From: JAYZDF01 sp036337945 | GTDB taxonomy: Bacteria; Myxococcota; Kuafuiibacteriia; Kuafuiibacteriales; Kuafuiibacteriaceae | DNA: 64,000 bases | Assembly (NCBI GenBank): GCA_036337945.1 | Contig: JAYZDF010000043.1 | Location: 52,665-116,664, forward strand | Reading direction: 5' to 3' | Shown here: one piece after another, positions 53,788 through 63,182 of the stretch | Position numbering within the stretch: position 1 is the stretch's first letter | How the letters are laid out: each line of letters starts with the position of its first letter | Program-made: the position numbers and the translations under genes | Notes under the pieces: generated by a model | Told to the model about the DNA's origin: nothing | Databases searched by the model: none | What the model saw: only the letters and a program-made list of their open reading frames with translations

Positions 53788-54618
53788 CTAATCTTTTTTA
53801 CTCGAAGCAAATTCATCAAAGAAGGCCGCAAACGCCGGGCGTTTTTGAGCAGGCTTTTGCAAAGGAGTTGGTGTTTCTTCGTCTGCTGCAGGCGTGAACT
53901 TTTTGTTAGAAGGTCTATTTGAGTTGCCGGTGTTTATAAATTTTTGAAATTTTTTCCGGTCTTTTGCACTTAAATCATTAAGCCCTATCTCAATGACATT
54001 GATTCTCTGATTATCATCGAAAATCTGGGAAAGAACTGTTCCAGAGAAAATCCACTCAGCGTCCGTTTTGGGATGCACAACGATCAACTCAACCGTCGTG
54101 AAATCAGTAAGCACCTGGGGGCTCTCCACTCGGCTTCGACCTCGACTCAATTCTTTTTCATAAAAAAGCCAAAGTCGGTCGGCGTCTTTTGGGCGAACTA
54201 CAAAAGCGATTTTGTCATTGTCTTTAATTATGCGCTGCGGAAGATCAGAGCGACTTTCCGATTCTAGAGACTGATTCGTAGTCCCTAGAAAACGACGCCA
54301 GACGGCGCGGCCTTCATCAGAAAAAGAATGAAAATTGAATCCCAGACCAAGATGAGAAAGCCCGGTCTGGTCCTTGAGTTCTTTGATTGCCCGAATAACC
54401 TGTGCGGTCACCAGGACGGATTCACGACCATTACCAAACGCAAGAGGTAAAATGATTTCCATCTCTACAAACTGTTTCAGAGGTAGGATCGCATCAGAAT
54501 AAACAGCGAGGCCGTGCAAAGATACATTGGCGGTTCGGAAACGCTCTTTGCGACCATTGACAATAAATTCAACATCGAGGCTTACATGAGACCTCTCTGA
54601 CCGACGTCTATTCGACAT
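53788..54618 (-). CDS. Double PilZ-like protein
   Basis: The 276-residue protein starts with a PilZ domain that keeps both cyclic-di-GMP motifs, RRSER (RxxxR) near residue 4 and NVSLHG (NxSxxG) near 32. A second region at about 125-230 (KIAFVVRPKDADRLWLFYEKELSRG ... VIEIGLNDLSAKDRKKFQKF) looks like a degenerate PilZ domain without the motifs. The tail is Lys/Pro-rich and disordered. It is probably a cytoplasmic cyclic-di-GMP effector. It is divergent from the lytic transglycosylase gene across about 40 bases. Confidence 0.82.
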   Translation of the reverse strand: MSNRRRSERSHVSLDVEFIVNGRKERFRTANVSLHGLAVYSDAILPLKQFVEMEIILPLAFGNGRESVLVTAQVIRAIKELKDQTGLSHLGLGFNFHSFSDEGRAVWRRFLGTTNQSLESESRSDLPQRIIKDNDKIAFVVRPKDADRLWLFYEKELSRGRSRVESPQVLTDFTTVELIVVHPKTDAEWIFSGTVLSQIFDDNQRINVIEIGLNDLSAKDRKKFQKFINTGNSNRPSNKKFTPAADEETPTPLQKPAQKRPAFAAFFDEFASSKKD

Positions 54619-54656
54619 GACTGACTACGAAGAAGATAGGGACATATCGGCCCGGC

Positions 54657-56792
54657 GTGAAGTGTAATATGTATTGGATGACCGTTCTTAACCCAAATAA
54701 GATACAGACCCGGGTTTTTGCTCTGTTTTGCCTTATCGTGCCGTTCGTATCGACCAGTTGGGCGGTAAAACCCTCGGAAAAATCTATGTTTCGGGAGGCG
54801 GTCGTCGCGATGGAAAGTGGTTGGCCTGAGCAAACACTCGAATTGACTGATACACCCTTAGAAAATAGTGCACTCGAGACCTATCGCATTCTAATCCGAG
54901 TGAGAGCATTTATAAGAACCGGGCGGGAAGCCCAACTTCTCTCTTTCATTAGTTCGGCAGATTCAACCCTCAAGCGCCTGGCGGAGAGTCACCCGGTACG
55001 AGTAGAAATCGAGCGAGTCCTCGCTGAAACACTAGCAAAACGCGAACCGATCAAAGCCGCGACGGTTCTGAGTCGTCCTTTCCAAAGCTCGGTAGAATGG
55101 AAGAAAGCCTATCAAATATTCGCCGCGAAAAAACAAGTCGTCGAGGCGAATCAGGTGGCACGTGCACTCTTATTCAAAGTCCCGGCGAGTTCTCAGTCAA
55201 TTGAGCTTGCGAGGTCCTTGACGCTGGACGGCGTAGAGAAACTTCTTCCAAACCCAAAAGAACGACTCGAACGTCTCCATATATTGCTGAGCGAACACGC
55301 GAATGAGCAGGCATTGTTAGAAGCAGAGTCACTGATCAAGTTTGCACCCTGTGAGGTTCGATACATACAAGGCAAAGCGTTACGTAAAATACGAAAATAT
55401 AAGCAAGCGCTTATAAAGCTTAAACAAGCGAAATCACATTGTGAGAAATCATCGGAGTATTGGATGAAATCTAGCTTGCTTGCCGCCCAGGTCCACACGA
55501 TAAAAAGGCAAGTGAAAGCCGTGCGACGAATTGTCGCAGATATGAAAAAGGTCAATCCTAAACATAGCTTTATAGACGACGCCATGGTGCAGCTAGCACG
55601 GGCTCACGAGCGTGTCGGGCAAGATGAAAAAGCGAGAGCTGTTCTGGCTCAGTTGTTGAAAGATTTTCCAGAAGGCGACCAAGCTCATTTCGCTGCCTGG
55701 AGAACGGCTTACTCTCATATACGAAAAAAAAATTATAGAAAGGCTGCACCATGGCTAAAGCACCTTCGAGGAAGACATGCGCCGCAAGGTAAATATTGGC
55801 TTGCCAAGGGATTTGAAAAATCTAGCCCGCGAGAAGCAATCAAGCAGTATATTGCGCTTATTCAGGAGCATCCGCTTACATTTTACTCTTGGTTGGCCTT
55901 GGGACAGCTTGAACGTCTAGATAATCATCAGGCCAATAAAATCTGGGGAACACTTTCAGAGTTAAGAAAAAGCGTCGTAGGAACCAACAACGATGAGAGC
56001 AGCCTCGTTTTGCCGAAGACATTAGAGGTCGCATTATTACTCAAGCAGGTAAGTCTTAAACAAGAAGCAATCGAACTCGTTCACTGGTGGGCAGAAAAAA
56101 ACAAATCAGCTCAGGATCAACAGAAAGTCATGAGTGTATTGCACAAGTTAGAAGATTTCTCAGGAGCCCAGCATATTCTTCGTTGGCAATTCCCGGAATT
56201 ACTCGACACTAGCCTAGAAGAGCTATCTGGGACAGCTTGGAAGCTTGCGTATTCTCTAGCTTACTCAAAGGCCATACGAAGAGCCGCGAATAAAGAAAAA
56301 ATAGATCCGCTTTTTTTGTTTGCACTCTCGCGCGAGGAATCAACCTTTGATCCAAGTATTGTGAGCTGGGCGGGAGCTATGGGACTTTTTCAACTTATGC
56401 CTGCTACGGGGATCGGAGCCTATGCTGACGTGTATCGCAAACGACTTACAGACACGCAGAAGCTACTTGACCCTGAACTCAACGCTCGACTGGGGAGCTA
56501 TGTTCTAGGGCAAGGATTGAAAAAATTTCGAGGGAACAAAGCGCTAGCGCTAGCGGCGTACAATGCAGGGCCTGGATACGCACAAAAAACGCTTCCAAAA
56601 AAAGAAGTTGTCCCATTCGATGAATGGGTTGAATCCGTGGGCATCAAGGAGACTCGAAGATACATCAAGAAGGTCCTGCAGACCTGGGGGCGTTATCGTT
56701 TCATCCATGGTGGGGAGAATTGGCGGCCCGAATGGCCGACTCAAGTCCTCCCAAAAACAGGCGGCTCAATCAAATCCGGCGCGAGATACTAG
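54657..56792 (+). CDS. Soluble lytic murein transglycosylase (SLT) with TPR-like superhelix
   Basis: This is about 711 residues from GTG 54657; ATG 54669 or 54678 are equally possible and give the same signal peptide (VFALFCLIVPFVSTSWA). A long alpha-helical, TPR-like ring region (about 40-530) is followed by the SLT domain. The catalytic Glu561 is in SREESTFDP, with GAMGLFQLMPATG and AYNAGPGYA following. This is the Slt70 layout. The enzyme cleaves peptidoglycan glycan strands to anhydro-muropeptides in the periplasm, which would feed the NagZ step encoded at 60.5 kb. Confidence 0.93.
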   Translation: MKCNMYWMTVLNPNKIQTRVFALFCLIVPFVSTSWAVKPSEKSMFREAVVAMESGWPEQTLELTDTPLENSALETYRILIRVRAFIRTGREAQLLSFISSADSTLKRLAESHPVRVEIERVLAETLAKREPIKAATVLSRPFQSSVEWKKAYQIFAAKKQVVEANQVARALLFKVPASSQSIELARSLTLDGVEKLLPNPKERLERLHILLSEHANEQALLEAESLIKFAPCEVRYIQGKALRKIRKYKQALIKLKQAKSHCEKSSEYWMKSSLLAAQVHTIKRQVKAVRRIVADMKKVNPKHSFIDDAMVQLARAHERVGQDEKARAVLAQLLKDFPEGDQAHFAAWRTAYSHIRKKNYRKAAPWLKHLRGRHAPQGKYWLAKGFEKSSPREAIKQYIALIQEHPLTFYSWLALGQLERLDNHQANKIWGTLSELRKSVVGTNNDESSLVLPKTLEVALLLKQVSLKQEAIELVHWWAEKNKSAQDQQKVMSVLHKLEDFSGAQHILRWQFPELLDTSLEELSGTAWKLAYSLAYSKAIRRAANKEKIDPLFLFALSREESTFDPSIVSWAGAMGLFQLMPATGIGAYADVYRKRLTDTQKLLDPELNARLGSYVLGQGLKKFRGNKALALAAYNAGPGYAQKTLPKKEVVPFDEWVESVGIKETRRYIKKVLQTWGRYRFIHGGENWRPEWPTQVLPKTGGSIKSGARY

Positions 56793-56888
56793 AAATTACC
56801 CTTATTAAATAACACCACGAAAGTGTGACCGCCTTCTCAATAGGAAAATCGGTGCAGATTCTGCCTTTTCGTCGGTACACTTTAGGGA

Positions 56889-59800
56889 GTGAAGTTTTTA
56901 AACTGTTGTTTTGTTATCCTGCTCGGGTTTGTCGCCAGCGCTTGCAGTGAGGCCGTCGCACCTAATGGTCCAGTGGACCCAACGACCGATGCTGGAGAAA
57001 CCAGTCAGCAACTCTGTCGCCAAGACGAGGACTGCCCAAACGGGCAGCTGTGTCGGGCTGGAATTTGTCAGGAAAGCACCCCAGACAGCGGCGTGTTAAA
57101 TTATGACGCCGCGGTGGAACCCAAACCAGGAATCGCTGTGTGTACACTTTCAGGGTGCGATGCACCCTATAAAGTAGATTTTGGGGGATCGCGACTAGGG
57201 CTTTCAACGGTCAGGACGCTCACGATTAAGAGCGTTGGTGAGCAACCCCTTACCGTTCGTTCTATCGACCTTCTTAATGAGGACACAGAGTTTTCGGTTG
57301 AGCCCTCAGGGCAACTTGAGTTGACATTACAGCCAGGCGAAGAACTCGCGGTCCGAGTGGCTCATCTCGCCATCGACGGCATCGCAGATAGTGAAGAGCT
57401 TCAAATCATTTCAGATGCCCCAAATGCACGTGTGTTAGTCGCGCTTACTACTGAGTACAAAGGGGTTCCTTCTTTAGCTCTTAGCGAAGAAGCACAAAGT
57501 AACGGTGAGCCGATCACGGTACTCGATTTTGGTAACGTTCGCGTTGGTGAGCTGACGCAAAGGCGACTTTTCATTAAGAACCGAGATTCCGTGATGGACG
57601 GTTCAATACTTCGAATGACTGAAATAAGAGTCGATCCACAATCAAGTACCAACTTTTCTGTACAACTTGATCGCCCTCTTCCAGCAAGTCTCAATCAGTT
57701 CTCTAGCCTTTGTATGAGCGACACCAATTGCGACCAAGCAAGCGGGCAAGTGTGTGCCACAGACCTCGGAGTTTGTCGTCTTTCCACCGGAGAATTAGTC
57801 GATATCGCCACAGCCACTGTGAGCTTTATGGGAAATTCACCAGGTCTAATTCAAGAAACTCTACTCCTTGTTTCAAATGACGGTGCAGCAACCAACGAGT
57901 CTACACATTCTGTTTTATTGAGAGCCAATGTTGTTTTTTCACAGCTGGAAATTAACCCAGACCCCATCACCTACACCGATACGTTCGTTGGTTATACGTA
58001 CCGACAAACAGTCACACTCACAAACATGGGAACAGGCAGCGTCAAAGTAGGAAACATTCAACTAATGACGAATGCTCCGTTTACTCTGGACTTTGGTTCA
58101 ATGGGAAATCCTCCTTGGACCATCGACACAAACCAAAGCTATTCATTTGAGGTCATATACACGCCTCAAATGGAGAGTACCGACCTCGGAACAGTTATCA
58201 TCTCTTCGGACGATAGCTCGAATCCCAGGAGTTCGATTCAAGTTTCGGCAACCGCTTTGCTGCCGCCTGAAATTGAAATTTCAGAACATTATGCCGACTT
58301 TAGTGATGTTCATCAGGGTGATACCAAAACCATCACAGTCATGGTTGAGAATCGAGGCGGTTCAGAACTCCGTATACCTTCGATCACTCTTTCCTCAACC
58401 ACTGCAAGCGCCTTTTCGGTTGACCCGACGTCACTGGGCCCTATTCCAGCAAACAGCGATCAGTTACTAAATATTCGATACAATCCAGTGGGGACGTCAT
58501 ATCCCAACAATGAAGGTGGAGTTGTTGTTTTACAAACAAATGATCCCCTCAACCCGACTTTGGAAATAGGACTTTCTGGTCGAGCCATTAATCCGGAAGC
58601 GCGGATGTTTCCAACGCCGCCGTTTAACTTCAATACTGCTGCGACAAATCCGAATAATCCGGAGGTTTTTGTCGGACAATTTGTGGACGTTGGTACGACG
58701 GTTTCGAATCCTGGAGTGGGACCACTCGTCATTTCTAATATTGAAATTTTGGGAGATATTCGAGGTAGTTTTCAACTCGTAAATTTGCCAAGTCTTCCTT
58801 TCGTTGTCATGCCGAATCAGGGCCAAACCATTGAACTTCGCTACCGACCACTATCAGCCGGTAACGACGTGGGTGAGCTCAAAATTTTCACCAATGATAC
58901 AGATGTTGGTACCCAAGCGGGGCAGTTGCTGGGCGCTTTGGCCGGGAGTGCCATAGGGTGTCCCACGAAGCCGAATATGACCGCCAGCGCAAACGCGGCG
59001 GGCACGTGTGAGTATCAATGTAATACGCACTGGTATGACCTCGATCAAAATGACGCTAACGGTTGTGAGTACAACTGCGTCTTCGTGAGTAACGGAGACC
59101 AACCAGACGATAGTTTTCAAGATGCCAACTGCGACGGAATTGACGGAGTTGCTTCAGAAGCAGTCTTCGTTGCTCCAGCGCCCATAGGCAATGACGCCAA
59201 TGCTGGAACTATCGGAGCACCGATGGCAACAATCGCGAACGCAATTCAGCAAACCACTAATACACGCGCTTCGGTGTATCTGTCTCAGGGGACCTACAAT
59301 GGTTCGATTACTCTCACCAACGGTGTATCTCTATTCGGAGGGTATGATGCCACGGACAATTGGAGCCGGGCGGCGAATCATACAACAACGCTGATCGGTC
59401 AAAGTGGTATCGCGGCCATTACTGCCTCAGGAATCAGTCAATCAACGATCGTCGATCGATTCACGGTGGTGGCAGGAGATGGAAACGGTAACGGTGGTAA
59501 CTCAACAGCAATTTATATTTTCAATTCAGGTGCTAACCTAGAAATCCGAAACAGCATCATTATTGGTGGAGACGGCGCGAGAGGAAATGATGGTTCAACC
59601 GGATCTGTTGGGTCATCTGGAGGAAACGCTTCTTCAGGCGGCGATGGATGCGATGGCTGCAGCGGCAATGGAAGCAGAGGTGCTGGTGGAAGCTCTTCGT
59701 GTAGTGCACAAGGTGGAGCGGGCGGATACGGCGGATACGATAACGGTTCCGGAACAAGTGGATTTTCCGGTACCGGAGGTTCTAGAGCAGGGAGTGCCGG

Positions 59801-60545
59801 CTCCGGGGGAGGCGGTGCGGCCGTATGTAACAGTTCGTTTTGTTCCGGCTGCGCGGGCCGAAAAAACGGTCAAAACGGAACGAATGGATCGAATGGGTCA
59901 AGTGGAGCCACCGGTCAAGCGGGTAGCCGCGGTAATGGAGCTGGAAACGTTTCACAAAATCGCTGGGTTGGCAGCCGCGGTAGCACCGGAGGCATAGGAA
60001 CCGCCGGAGGCGGAGGCGGAGGCGGAGGTGCCGGAGGCGGAGGCGCTGACGACTGCTACATCAACATCTTTGCATGCATATCAGACGGCAATCCTTGTAA
60101 TCGTGACCGCGGCGGTGGCGGCGGAGGAGGTGGCGCTGGCGGCTGCGGTGGCACCGGCGGAACGGGCGGCTACGGCGGTGGCGGTAGCTTCGGCATCTTC
60201 CTGCGGAATTCATCCGCTACGCTCGTCAACAACTCAATTACAGCTGGAAACGGCGGAAACGGCGGAGACGGTGGGCTTGGAGGCAATGGCGGAACACCGG
60301 GAGCAGGAGCCGCCGGTGGTGGAAAAGCAGATGGCTCAGGTGCGGGCGCGCAAGGTGGCGACGGCGGTAACGGCGGGCGCGGTGGACGTGGCGGCGGAGG
60401 CGGAGGAGGTGTCTCCTATGGAATCTATCGCTCCAATAGTAATGCCGCGATTCTGACAAATAATCTGTATGTCACAGGGAGTGGCGGAGCCGGCGGAACC
60501 GGCGGGCAGAATGGAAGCACGGGTAATTCAGGAACCGTATTCTAG
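56889..60545 (+). CDS. Giant lipoprotein: ASH/Ig repeats, beta-helix and Gly-rich region
   Basis: The 1218-residue lipoprotein (GTG start after AGGGA; lipobox ASAC, Cys19) begins with a DAG linker and a Cys motif (LCRQDEDCPNGQLCRAGIC). From about 80 to 690 it has several Ig-like ASH/choice-of-anchor-D type repeats (VDFGGSRLGLSTVRTLTI; YTDTFVGYTYRQTVTLTNMG; ISEHYADFSDVHQGDTKTI). A NGCEY-type Cys segment follows at about 710-750. Then comes a DUF1565-like parallel beta-helix (GTIGAPMATIANAIQ, VSLFGGYDATDNW). The last ~325 residues are dominated by glycine, with beta-helix rungs interspersed. I infer a large surface or matrix protein. Its stop overlaps the nagZ stop as CTAG. Confidence 0.8.
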   Translation: MKFLNCCFVILLGFVASACSEAVAPNGPVDPTTDAGETSQQLCRQDEDCPNGQLCRAGICQESTPDSGVLNYDAAVEPKPGIAVCTLSGCDAPYKVDFGGSRLGLSTVRTLTIKSVGEQPLTVRSIDLLNEDTEFSVEPSGQLELTLQPGEELAVRVAHLAIDGIADSEELQIISDAPNARVLVALTTEYKGVPSLALSEEAQSNGEPITVLDFGNVRVGELTQRRLFIKNRDSVMDGSILRMTEIRVDPQSSTNFSVQLDRPLPASLNQFSSLCMSDTNCDQASGQVCATDLGVCRLSTGELVDIATATVSFMGNSPGLIQETLLLVSNDGAATNESTHSVLLRANVVFSQLEINPDPITYTDTFVGYTYRQTVTLTNMGTGSVKVGNIQLMTNAPFTLDFGSMGNPPWTIDTNQSYSFEVIYTPQMESTDLGTVIISSDDSSNPRSSIQVSATALLPPEIEISEHYADFSDVHQGDTKTITVMVENRGGSELRIPSITLSSTTASAFSVDPTSLGPIPANSDQLLNIRYNPVGTSYPNNEGGVVVLQTNDPLNPTLEIGLSGRAINPEARMFPTPPFNFNTAATNPNNPEVFVGQFVDVGTTVSNPGVGPLVISNIEILGDIRGSFQLVNLPSLPFVVMPNQGQTIELRYRPLSAGNDVGELKIFTNDTDVGTQAGQLLGALAGSAIGCPTKPNMTASANAAGTCEYQCNTHWYDLDQNDANGCEYNCVFVSNGDQPDDSFQDANCDGIDGVASEAVFVAPAPIGNDANAGTIGAPMATIANAIQQTTNTRASVYLSQGTYNGSITLTNGVSLFGGYDATDNWSRAANHTTTLIGQSGIAAITASGISQSTIVDRFTVVAGDGNGNGGNSTAIYIFNSGANLEIRNSIIIGGDGARGNDGSTGSVGSSGGNASSGGDGCDGCSGNGSRGAGGSSSCSAQGGAGGYGGYDNGSGTSGFSGTGGSRAGSAGSGGGGAAVCNSSFCSGCAGRKNGQNGTNGSNGSSGATGQAGSRGNGAGNVSQNRWVGSRGSTGGIGTAGGGGGGGGAGGGGADDCYINIFACISDGNPCNRDRGGGGGGGGAGGCGGTGGTGGYGGGGSFGIFLRNSSATLVNNSITAGNGGNGGDGGLGGNGGTPGAGAAGGGKADGSGAGAQGGDGGNGGRGGRGGGGGGGVSYGIYRSNSNAAILTNNLYVTGSGGAGGTGGQNGSTGNSGTVF
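59566..60530 (+). repeat. Gly-rich coding repeat (GGN-rich)
   Basis: A stretch of roughly 320 codons is rich in GGA and GGC, forming GG, GGG and GNGG runs. The GGC/GGA periodicity also opens spurious long frames on the other registers. Cys residues occur in several loops. Replication slippage could change its length between strains. Confidence 0.8.
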
Positions 60546-61567
60546 TCGTTTTTAGAGAATTCGTTTTCGAGTCCCTGCAAGCGACCGTTCAAACCTTGAT
60601 ATCGCTTTTTCATGCGGTCAATTCTCTGACCCGCCTGCAGAACGCGTTCTTTCGCGAGCACACCTGACTCCACTGCGTAAACGAGTGCAGCGTAGGCCTT
60701 GGCCTGTCTCTCAGTATCGCTACATATCAATACTTGGTCGCACCCCGCCTGTAGGGACCGTACGACAGCATCCTCTATCCCATAGTGATCTGCGACGGCC
60801 TTCATCTCAAGATCGTCACTGACTACGACTCCGTCGTACCCCATCTCTTTTCGTAAAATAGGCTCGATAAAGTGTTCTGACAAAGTCGCGGGATGTTCGG
60901 AATCTAGCGGCTCAAACAGCACGTGGGCCGTCATGAGCGAGGCGAGACCGACCTTTGCAGCCGCAGCGAAAGGAATCAATTCAACCGAACGTAAGCGGTC
61001 TAAATCATGATCAAGGCGAGGAAGCTCAAGATGACTGTCCTGATTGGTGTCACCGTGGCCAGGAAAATGCTTTCCGCAAGCCGCTATTCCCGCTGACTGT
61101 AAAGCACTAATGAAGGCGCAACCAAGCCTGGCGACTTCGGACGCATCGGAAGAAAAAGACCGATCACCAATGACGGGATTGTTGGGATTCGTGTCGACGT
61201 CCAAGACCGGTGCGTAGTCTTGATGAAAACCTAGCCACGAGAGCGCATGGGCAAGAAGAACGGCGGCTTTGTGGGCTTCTTGCTCGGAACCAAGGGCTCT
61301 CATTGGAGGCAGCTGAGGAAATGGATCTTTGAGACGCTGGACCCTGCCTCCCTCTTGGTCAACGGCCATCCAAATATCAGATCGTAAATTTTTCAGGCTC
61401 TGAATTAAGTTCGCGACTTGATCAACCGATTCGATGTTGCGAGAGAATAAAATCGCTCCTCCGACCTGTTGATTCTCAAGAAGGGTCTTGAAGTCGTCTG
61501 GAACGGTCGTTCCCGCGAATCCGCCGATAATGATGTTTCCGAGCGCGTCTTTGAGGTCTTTATCCAC
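60542..61567 (-). CDS. nagZ: Beta-N-acetylhexosaminidase NagZ
   Basis: The 341-residue cytoplasmic GH3 enzyme has the NagZ motif GKHFPGHGDTNQDSH (Lys166, His167) and the nucleophile Asp251 in VVSDDLEMKAV. The N-terminal GAILFSRNIES and AVDQEGGRVQRL are typical. The length equals the enterobacterial enzyme. It removes N-acetylglucosamine from anhydro-muropeptides during wall recycling. It is divergent from the PBP4-type peptidase gene, a natural functional neighbour. Confidence 0.96.
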   Translation of the reverse strand: MDKDLKDALGNIIIGGFAGTTVPDDFKTLLENQQVGGAILFSRNIESVDQVANLIQSLKNLRSDIWMAVDQEGGRVQRLKDPFPQLPPMRALGSEQEAHKAAVLLAHALSWLGFHQDYAPVLDVDTNPNNPVIGDRSFSSDASEVARLGCAFISALQSAGIAACGKHFPGHGDTNQDSHLELPRLDHDLDRLRSVELIPFAAAAKVGLASLMTAHVLFEPLDSEHPATLSEHFIEPILRKEMGYDGVVVSDDLEMKAVADHYGIEDAVVRSLQAGCDQVLICSDTERQAKAYAALVYAVESGVLAKERVLQAGQRIDRMKKRYQGLNGRLQGLENEFSKND

Positions 61568-61681
61568 GTTGAAATCCTTCCTTGGCTGGGTGGGCCGTAT
61601 ACCTACCTCAGGTTGGGGGTCTCAGCAAATGGCGAAATGCACCAAGTGTGTGCTAGGCTCGGTATAATGACAGTGAGTTCC

Positions 61682-63166
61682 ATGAGAAGACATGCCCTCA
61701 TTGTCGCAGCGTCAATTTTTGTTTGGCCGATGGCTGCGTCGAATGGTCGTACACAGAGCCTCGACTCTGCTGAAGCTGAGCTCACCGACAGACTCAAGTC
61801 GATTCTGAGTGACCCGGTTCTCAACGAAGCAATGGTCGGCGTTCATGTCCGCTCCATTACGGACAACAAAACTCTTTTCTCTCGCAACGAAACTCGACTT
61901 TTCAATCCAGCATCTAACGTCAAACTGGTAACAACCGCAGCAGCGCTATGGTTTCTTGGGCCCAACTATCGCTTCAAGACAGTAGTCTATCGTGACAGAG
62001 GACTCAAAGAGGGGATTGTAAACGGCAACCTTTATATTAAAGGGCATGGCGACCCAACACTCACGAACGAGTCTATTTTCGGCCTCGTCAACGAAATTGC
62101 ACTTCGAGGCATAAAGAAGGTGGAGGGAGACCTCATTGTCGACGACAGCTTTTTTGACGATGTGTACGAAGGCCCGGGTTGGGAACAAGAAGAATCAGAC
62201 CAGTCCTATGCGCCCCCAGTAAGCGGCCTTGCCACCAATTATAGTACCTTTCGAGTTTTGGTTATGCCCGGCCCACACATCGGGAGTAGTGCGGAAGTTT
62301 CTGTTTTTCCGCCCGTTCCAAGTATCAAAGTCGCCACGACAGCAAAAACGAGAGGTCGTCGAACCGCTGCGCGGCTTTGGATGGGTACCAGCTGGGAGAA
62401 AGATGGAAGCATCGGAGTCACCGTACGAGGGCGGCTACCCGTAAATCACTACGGTGGCGCGTCCTACTACAAAAGGGTTCAGCATCCGACAAAATACGCA
62501 GGAGAAGTCTTAGCAGAATTTTTACGACTAAGAGGAATCGAGGTCACGGGAAAGGTGCGTTTAGGTGTCGTTCAACCTGAAAAGGTTGTTCCAATTGTTA
62601 CTCATTACTCAAAATCACTGACCACGGTAGTAAACACGTTAAACAAATACTCAAATAACTTCATCGCGGAACAAATTCTCAAAACCATGGGTGCCGAAAT
62701 TATTGGTTCCCCAGGAACCTGGGAAAAAGGCTGCGAGGTCGTTGGTCGATATCTGAGTGAAATTGGAATTGAAAAAGACAGTTTTGTGCTTGGTAACGGC
62801 TCGGGCCTAAACGATATTAATCGCCTCACACCTATCCAGGTCACAAAAGTACTCGAAGCGATGTATAAGCACTTCGAGTTACGCGCTGAGTTCGTTAGTT
62901 CTTTAGCCGTTGCGGGCGTATCGGGAACCATCACTCGACGTTTTTCTGAAGGGGCCGCCCAATCCAGACTTCGAGCGAAAACAGGATCTCTTACCGGCGT
63001 CAGCGCGCTGTCTGGATATGTGATCACTAAGGACAATCGCGTCTTGGTTTTTTCGGTCATGATGAACGATTATGACGGACGTGCACGAAGAATGTGGAAC
63101 GTCCAGGATGACATAGGAAATGCCTTGGCGGACTACGAAAATAGTCACATCGCCGCCAAACCATAA
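61682..63166 (+). CDS. dacB: D-alanyl-D-alanine carboxypeptidase/endopeptidase, PBP4 (S13)
   Basis: This is about 494 residues from ATG 61682 (MRRHALIVAASIFVWPMAAS, a clear signal peptide); ATG 61667 is an alternative five codons earlier. The longer open frame overlaps nagZ. The S13 motifs are complete: SNVK (Ser78, Lys81), YSNN as SxN, and AKTGSLTG as KTG. Low-molecular-weight class C PBPs trim the terminal D-Ala and cut cross-links in the periplasm. It diverges from nagZ across about 115 bases, so both may be controlled together. Confidence 0.94.
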   Translation: MRRHALIVAASIFVWPMAASNGRTQSLDSAEAELTDRLKSILSDPVLNEAMVGVHVRSITDNKTLFSRNETRLFNPASNVKLVTTAAALWFLGPNYRFKTVVYRDRGLKEGIVNGNLYIKGHGDPTLTNESIFGLVNEIALRGIKKVEGDLIVDDSFFDDVYEGPGWEQEESDQSYAPPVSGLATNYSTFRVLVMPGPHIGSSAEVSVFPPVPSIKVATTAKTRGRRTAARLWMGTSWEKDGSIGVTVRGRLPVNHYGGASYYKRVQHPTKYAGEVLAEFLRLRGIEVTGKVRLGVVQPEKVVPIVTHYSKSLTTVVNTLNKYSNNFIAEQILKTMGAEIIGSPGTWEKGCEVVGRYLSEIGIEKDSFVLGNGSGLNDINRLTPIQVTKVLEAMYKHFELRAEFVSSLAVAGVSGTITRRFSEGAAQSRLRAKTGSLTGVSALSGYVITKDNRVLVFSVMMNDYDGRARRMWNVQDDIGNALADYENSHIAAKP

Positions 63167-63182
63167 TTGGGGATTCATAGCC

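Noticed and set aside
53768..53799. TCTCG/CGAGA repeat followed by a T-run after mgtE
   Set aside because: Only a 5-bp stem with a 10-base loop, and the T-run belongs to the lysine codons of the convergent PilZ gene.
59563..60456. Long open frames on other registers in the Gly-rich region
   Set aside because: They result from GGC/GGA periodicity in the Gly-rich lipoprotein gene; the encoded sequences are low complexity with no domain.
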